A stretch of 33,197 nt of DNA from Sphingomonas sp. (GTDB taxonomy: Bacteria; Pseudomonadota; Alphaproteobacteria; Sphingomonadales; Sphingomonadaceae). The position numbers and the translations under genes were made by a program. Below, one piece after another: positions 31,520 to 33,197 of this stretch. Numbering within the stretch: position 1 is the first letter of the stretch; every line of letters begins with the position of its first letter. Location: assembly GCF_023266535.1 (NCBI RefSeq), contig NZ_JAHFPY010000023.1, positions 1 through 33,197 of the forward strand, in the 5' to 3' direction. The notes beneath the pieces are model-generated. The model worked only from the letters and a program-made list of their open reading frames with translations, was not told where the DNA came from and did no database searches.

Positions 31520-31732
31520 ATGGCCACCTACTATCGAACGATCGCTTATTTTATGCGCGCTTTCATCGTGATTGCTCTGCTATTCTTCGTTTTGATCCCG
31601 CTCAGCTGGTGGCGAAATGCGGAGCGGTTTCCAGAACATTGGTGGGCCGCCTACGTTCTCGGAATCCCTATCGTCGTAGTGTGCTGGATGGCTAGCACGG
31701 CAGTTTTACGAATGGCCTCAAGGAGCAAGTAA
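31520..31732 (+). CDS. Two-helix membrane microprotein of unknown function
   Basis: This 70-residue protein has two predicted membrane helices: about residues 12-29 (FMRAFIVIALLFFVLIPLSW) and 42-63 (AAYVLGIPIVVVCWMASTAV). A basic/acidic loop separates them and the C-terminal tail is Arg/Lys. AAAGGA lies 6 nt before ATG 31520, and the stop TAA shares its last base with the mmsB ATG; the mmsB ribosome-binding site (AAGGAG, 31720-31725) lies inside its last codons. This arrangement supports real translation. Base composition is visibly lower in GC than in the flanking enzyme genes, suggesting separate origin. I do not recognise the family. It could be a small membrane regulator or a recently acquired gene. 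Confidence 0.75.
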   Translation: MATYYRTIAYFMRAFIVIALLFFVLIPLSWWRNAERFPEHWWAAYVLGIPIVVVCWMASTAVLRMASRSK

Positions 31733-32628
31733 TGGCACGCGTCGCATTTATCGGGCTGGGGCATATGGGCGGGGGCATGGCGCCCAACCTCGCCAAGGCC
31801 GGGCACGAAGTCCGTGCCTTCGACCTCAGCGAGGAAGCACTGGCCCATGCGGTCGAGCGCGGCTGCAAGCGCGCCAAGTCGACCGACGAGGCGGTCAAGG
31901 ACGCCGACGCCGTCGTCACCATGCTCCCGGCGGGCAAGCATGTCGCCGAAGTCTATCGCAGCCATGTGTTCGGAAAGGCCCCGACAAGTGCCATCCTGAT
32001 CGACTGTTCGACCATCGACGTCGCCACCGCCAAGGCGGTCGAGGCGGAAGCGCAGGCCCAGGGCTACACCATGGTCGATGCGCCGGTGTCCGGCGGCATT
32101 GCCGCCGCCGAGGGCGGCACGCTGACCTTCATGGTCGGCGGCAGCGATGACGGCTTCGGGAAGGCCCGCGAATATCTGGACAAGATGGGCAAGGCGGTGA
32201 TCCACGCCGGTGACGCCGGTTCCGGCCAGGCCGCCAAAATCTGCAACAATATGCTCTTGGGCGCGACCATGGCCGCGACCTGCGAAGCGTTTGTGCTGGC
32301 GGAGAAGCTCGGGCTCGACCTTCAGACCTTCTACGACATCTCGTCCAAGGCGAGCGGCCAAAGCTGGTCGATCACCAGCTACTGCCCGGTCCCCGGCGTT
32401 GGTCCGGAAACCCCGGCCGACCGCGGCTATGAGGGCGGGTTCGCCGCCGCGCTGATGCTCAAGGATCTGAAGCTGGCGATGGAGGCGGCACAGAAAGCGG
32501 GAGCCTACACGCCGATGGGCGGCGAGGCCGAGGAGCTTTACCAGCGGTTTGTCGATCGCGGCGGCGCCAATAAGGACTTCTCGGCGCTGATCAAGATGAT
32601 CGACGACAGCTGGGTTCCGCCCGCTTGA
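31732..32628 (+). CDS. mmsB: 3-hydroxyisobutyrate dehydrogenase
   Basis: This 298-residue NAD+-dependent enzyme oxidises 3-hydroxyisobutyrate to methylmalonate semialdehyde, the step before MmsA. The N-terminal Rossmann fold has GLGHMGGGMAPNLAKAGH. The substrate-binding signature is VDAPVSGGIAAAEGGTLTFM at about residues 115-135, the catalytic Lys169 is in GSGQAAKICNNM, and a C-terminal KDLKLAMEAAQKAGA segment follows. Start is ATG 31732, sharing one base with the stop of the membrane microprotein gene. With it the cluster has all enzymes from isobutyryl-CoA to propionyl-CoA. Confidence 0.96.
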   Translation: MARVAFIGLGHMGGGMAPNLAKAGHEVRAFDLSEEALAHAVERGCKRAKSTDEAVKDADAVVTMLPAGKHVAEVYRSHVFGKAPTSAILIDCSTIDVATAKAVEAEAQAQGYTMVDAPVSGGIAAAEGGTLTFMVGGSDDGFGKAREYLDKMGKAVIHAGDAGSGQAAKICNNMLLGATMAATCEAFVLAEKLGLDLQTFYDISSKASGQSWSITSYCPVPGVGPETPADRGYEGGFAAALMLKDLKLAMEAAQKAGAYTPMGGEAEELYQRFVDRGGANKDFSALIKMIDDSWVPPA

Positions 32629-32659
32629 TTAAGCTGCCGTCCGAGACCACATCGCGGCC

Positions 32660-33197
32660 ATGCTGATCGAGATCGAAAAGACGCCCAACCCGGCGACCCG
32701 CAAGTTCCTGCCCGGCCGCACCGTGATGGAAATGGGCGGGCGCGATTTCACCAATGCCGACGCCGCCGAAGCCAGCCCGCTGGCCGAGGCGCTGTTCTCG
32801 ACCGGCATGGTCGACGGCGTCTATTTCGGCCGCGACTTCGTTTCGGTCTCGGCCGCGCCGACGGTCGAATGGGACCAGCTGGAGCCGGAGGTCCTGTCCG
32901 TCCTGCTCGACCATTTCATGCTCGACGCGCCCTTGTTCAGGCAGGGCAGCGCGGCGGGCATCGAGGTTGCTGCCGACGAGGCGATCAGCATCGAAGAAGA
33001 CCCGGCCGATGCCGACATCATCGAGCAGATCAAGGAATTGCTCGACACCCGCGTCCGCCCGGCGGTCGCGCAGGACGGCGGCGACATCGTCTACAAGGGC
33101 TATCGCGACGGCAAGCTCTACCTCGGCATGCAGGGCGCCTGCTCGGGCTGCCCGTCATCGACCGTCACGCTGAAGCGCGGGGTCGAGAGCCTGATCA
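32660..33197 (+). CDS. NfuA/NifU-like Fe-S cluster carrier (cut by window end)
   Basis: This is the first 179 codons of an Fe-S scaffold or carrier protein that holds a [4Fe-4S] cluster and passes it to target enzymes. The N-terminal Nfu_N domain starts IEIEKTPNPATRKFLPGR and includes FSTGMVDGVYFGRDFVSV. The C-terminal NifU domain has RPAVAQDGGDIVYKGY and the cluster-binding CSGC (Cys161 and Cys164) in GACSGCPSSTVTLKRGVE. This is the mitochondrial NFU1-like arrangement, usual in alphaproteobacteria. Start is ATG 32660; there is no strong ribosome-binding site. It follows mmsB by 31 bp and may be transcribed with it. Only a few C-terminal residues should be missing. Confidence 0.93.
   Translation, partial: MLIEIEKTPNPATRKFLPGRTVMEMGGRDFTNADAAEASPLAEALFSTGMVDGVYFGRDFVSVSAAPTVEWDQLEPEVLSVLLDHFMLDAPLFRQGSAAGIEVAADEAISIEEDPADADIIEQIKELLDTRVRPAVAQDGGDIVYKGYRDGKLYLGMQGACSGCPSSTVTLKRGVESLI

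Noticed and set aside
30187-31527. 446-codon open frame on the minus strand across hibch, repeat F and ech
   Set aside because: It crosses two well-supported plus-strand genes and a repeat, and shows no motif of its own.

Overview
The window is GC-rich, densely packed chromosomal DNA with few and short intergenic gaps. Its gene content points to an alphaproteobacterium, most likely a sphingomonad. The basis is efflux outer-membrane proteins of the NodT type, a lipoprotein PCuAC/SCO1 pair, SelO, a lone AstD, a valine-degradation cluster and several twin-hairpin intergenic repeats. The taxonomic call is inference from gene families and sequence style; no 16S or tRNA gene is present.

Positions 1-9700 hold two multidrug efflux loci and two TetR-type regulators. 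An EmrA-type adaptor (cut by the window start) and a NodT outer-membrane lipoprotein are transcribed leftward, divergently from a TetR regulator with an unusual Lys/Ala-rich tail. Convergent to that regulator is an RND operon, also leftward: a small unknown protein, an adaptor, an inner-membrane pump and a second NodT lipoprotein. Upstream of it lies a second TetR gene. A near-identical 14-bp site occurs at that regulator's own start and in front of the RND operon, which suggests it represses both.

Positions 9800-23500 are mostly housekeeping or metabolic genes: a copper-delivery pair (PCuAC, SCO1), an alpha/beta hydrolase, SelO, AstD, the replicative helicase DnaB, dCTP deaminase, a YegP-like protein, an NAD(P)H-FMN reductase, a small secreted protein, RNase R, a DMT-family transporter, a GIY-YIG nuclease and an M28 peptidase. 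Twin-hairpin repeats fill several gaps, and two copies in the same orientation bracket the GIY-YIG gene.

Positions 23700-32630 form a rightward valine-degradation cluster: mmsA, a VOC-fold protein, two tandem paralogous lipoproteins, isobutyryl-CoA dehydrogenase, a PHA synthase, 3-hydroxyisobutyryl-CoA hydrolase, enoyl-CoA hydratase, a two-helix membrane microprotein and mmsB. All five enzymes from isobutyryl-CoA to propionyl-CoA are present. The PHA synthase is coupled by 4-nt overlaps to the genes on both sides, directly linking polyester synthesis to this pathway. The window ends inside an NfuA/NifU-type Fe-S scaffold gene.

The best candidates for something undescribed are the PHA synthase inside the valine cluster, the GIY-YIG gene bracketed by palindromic repeats, the paralogous lipoprotein pair, the unknown protein leading the RND operon, and an AT-rich rare-codon patch inside the RNase R gene.
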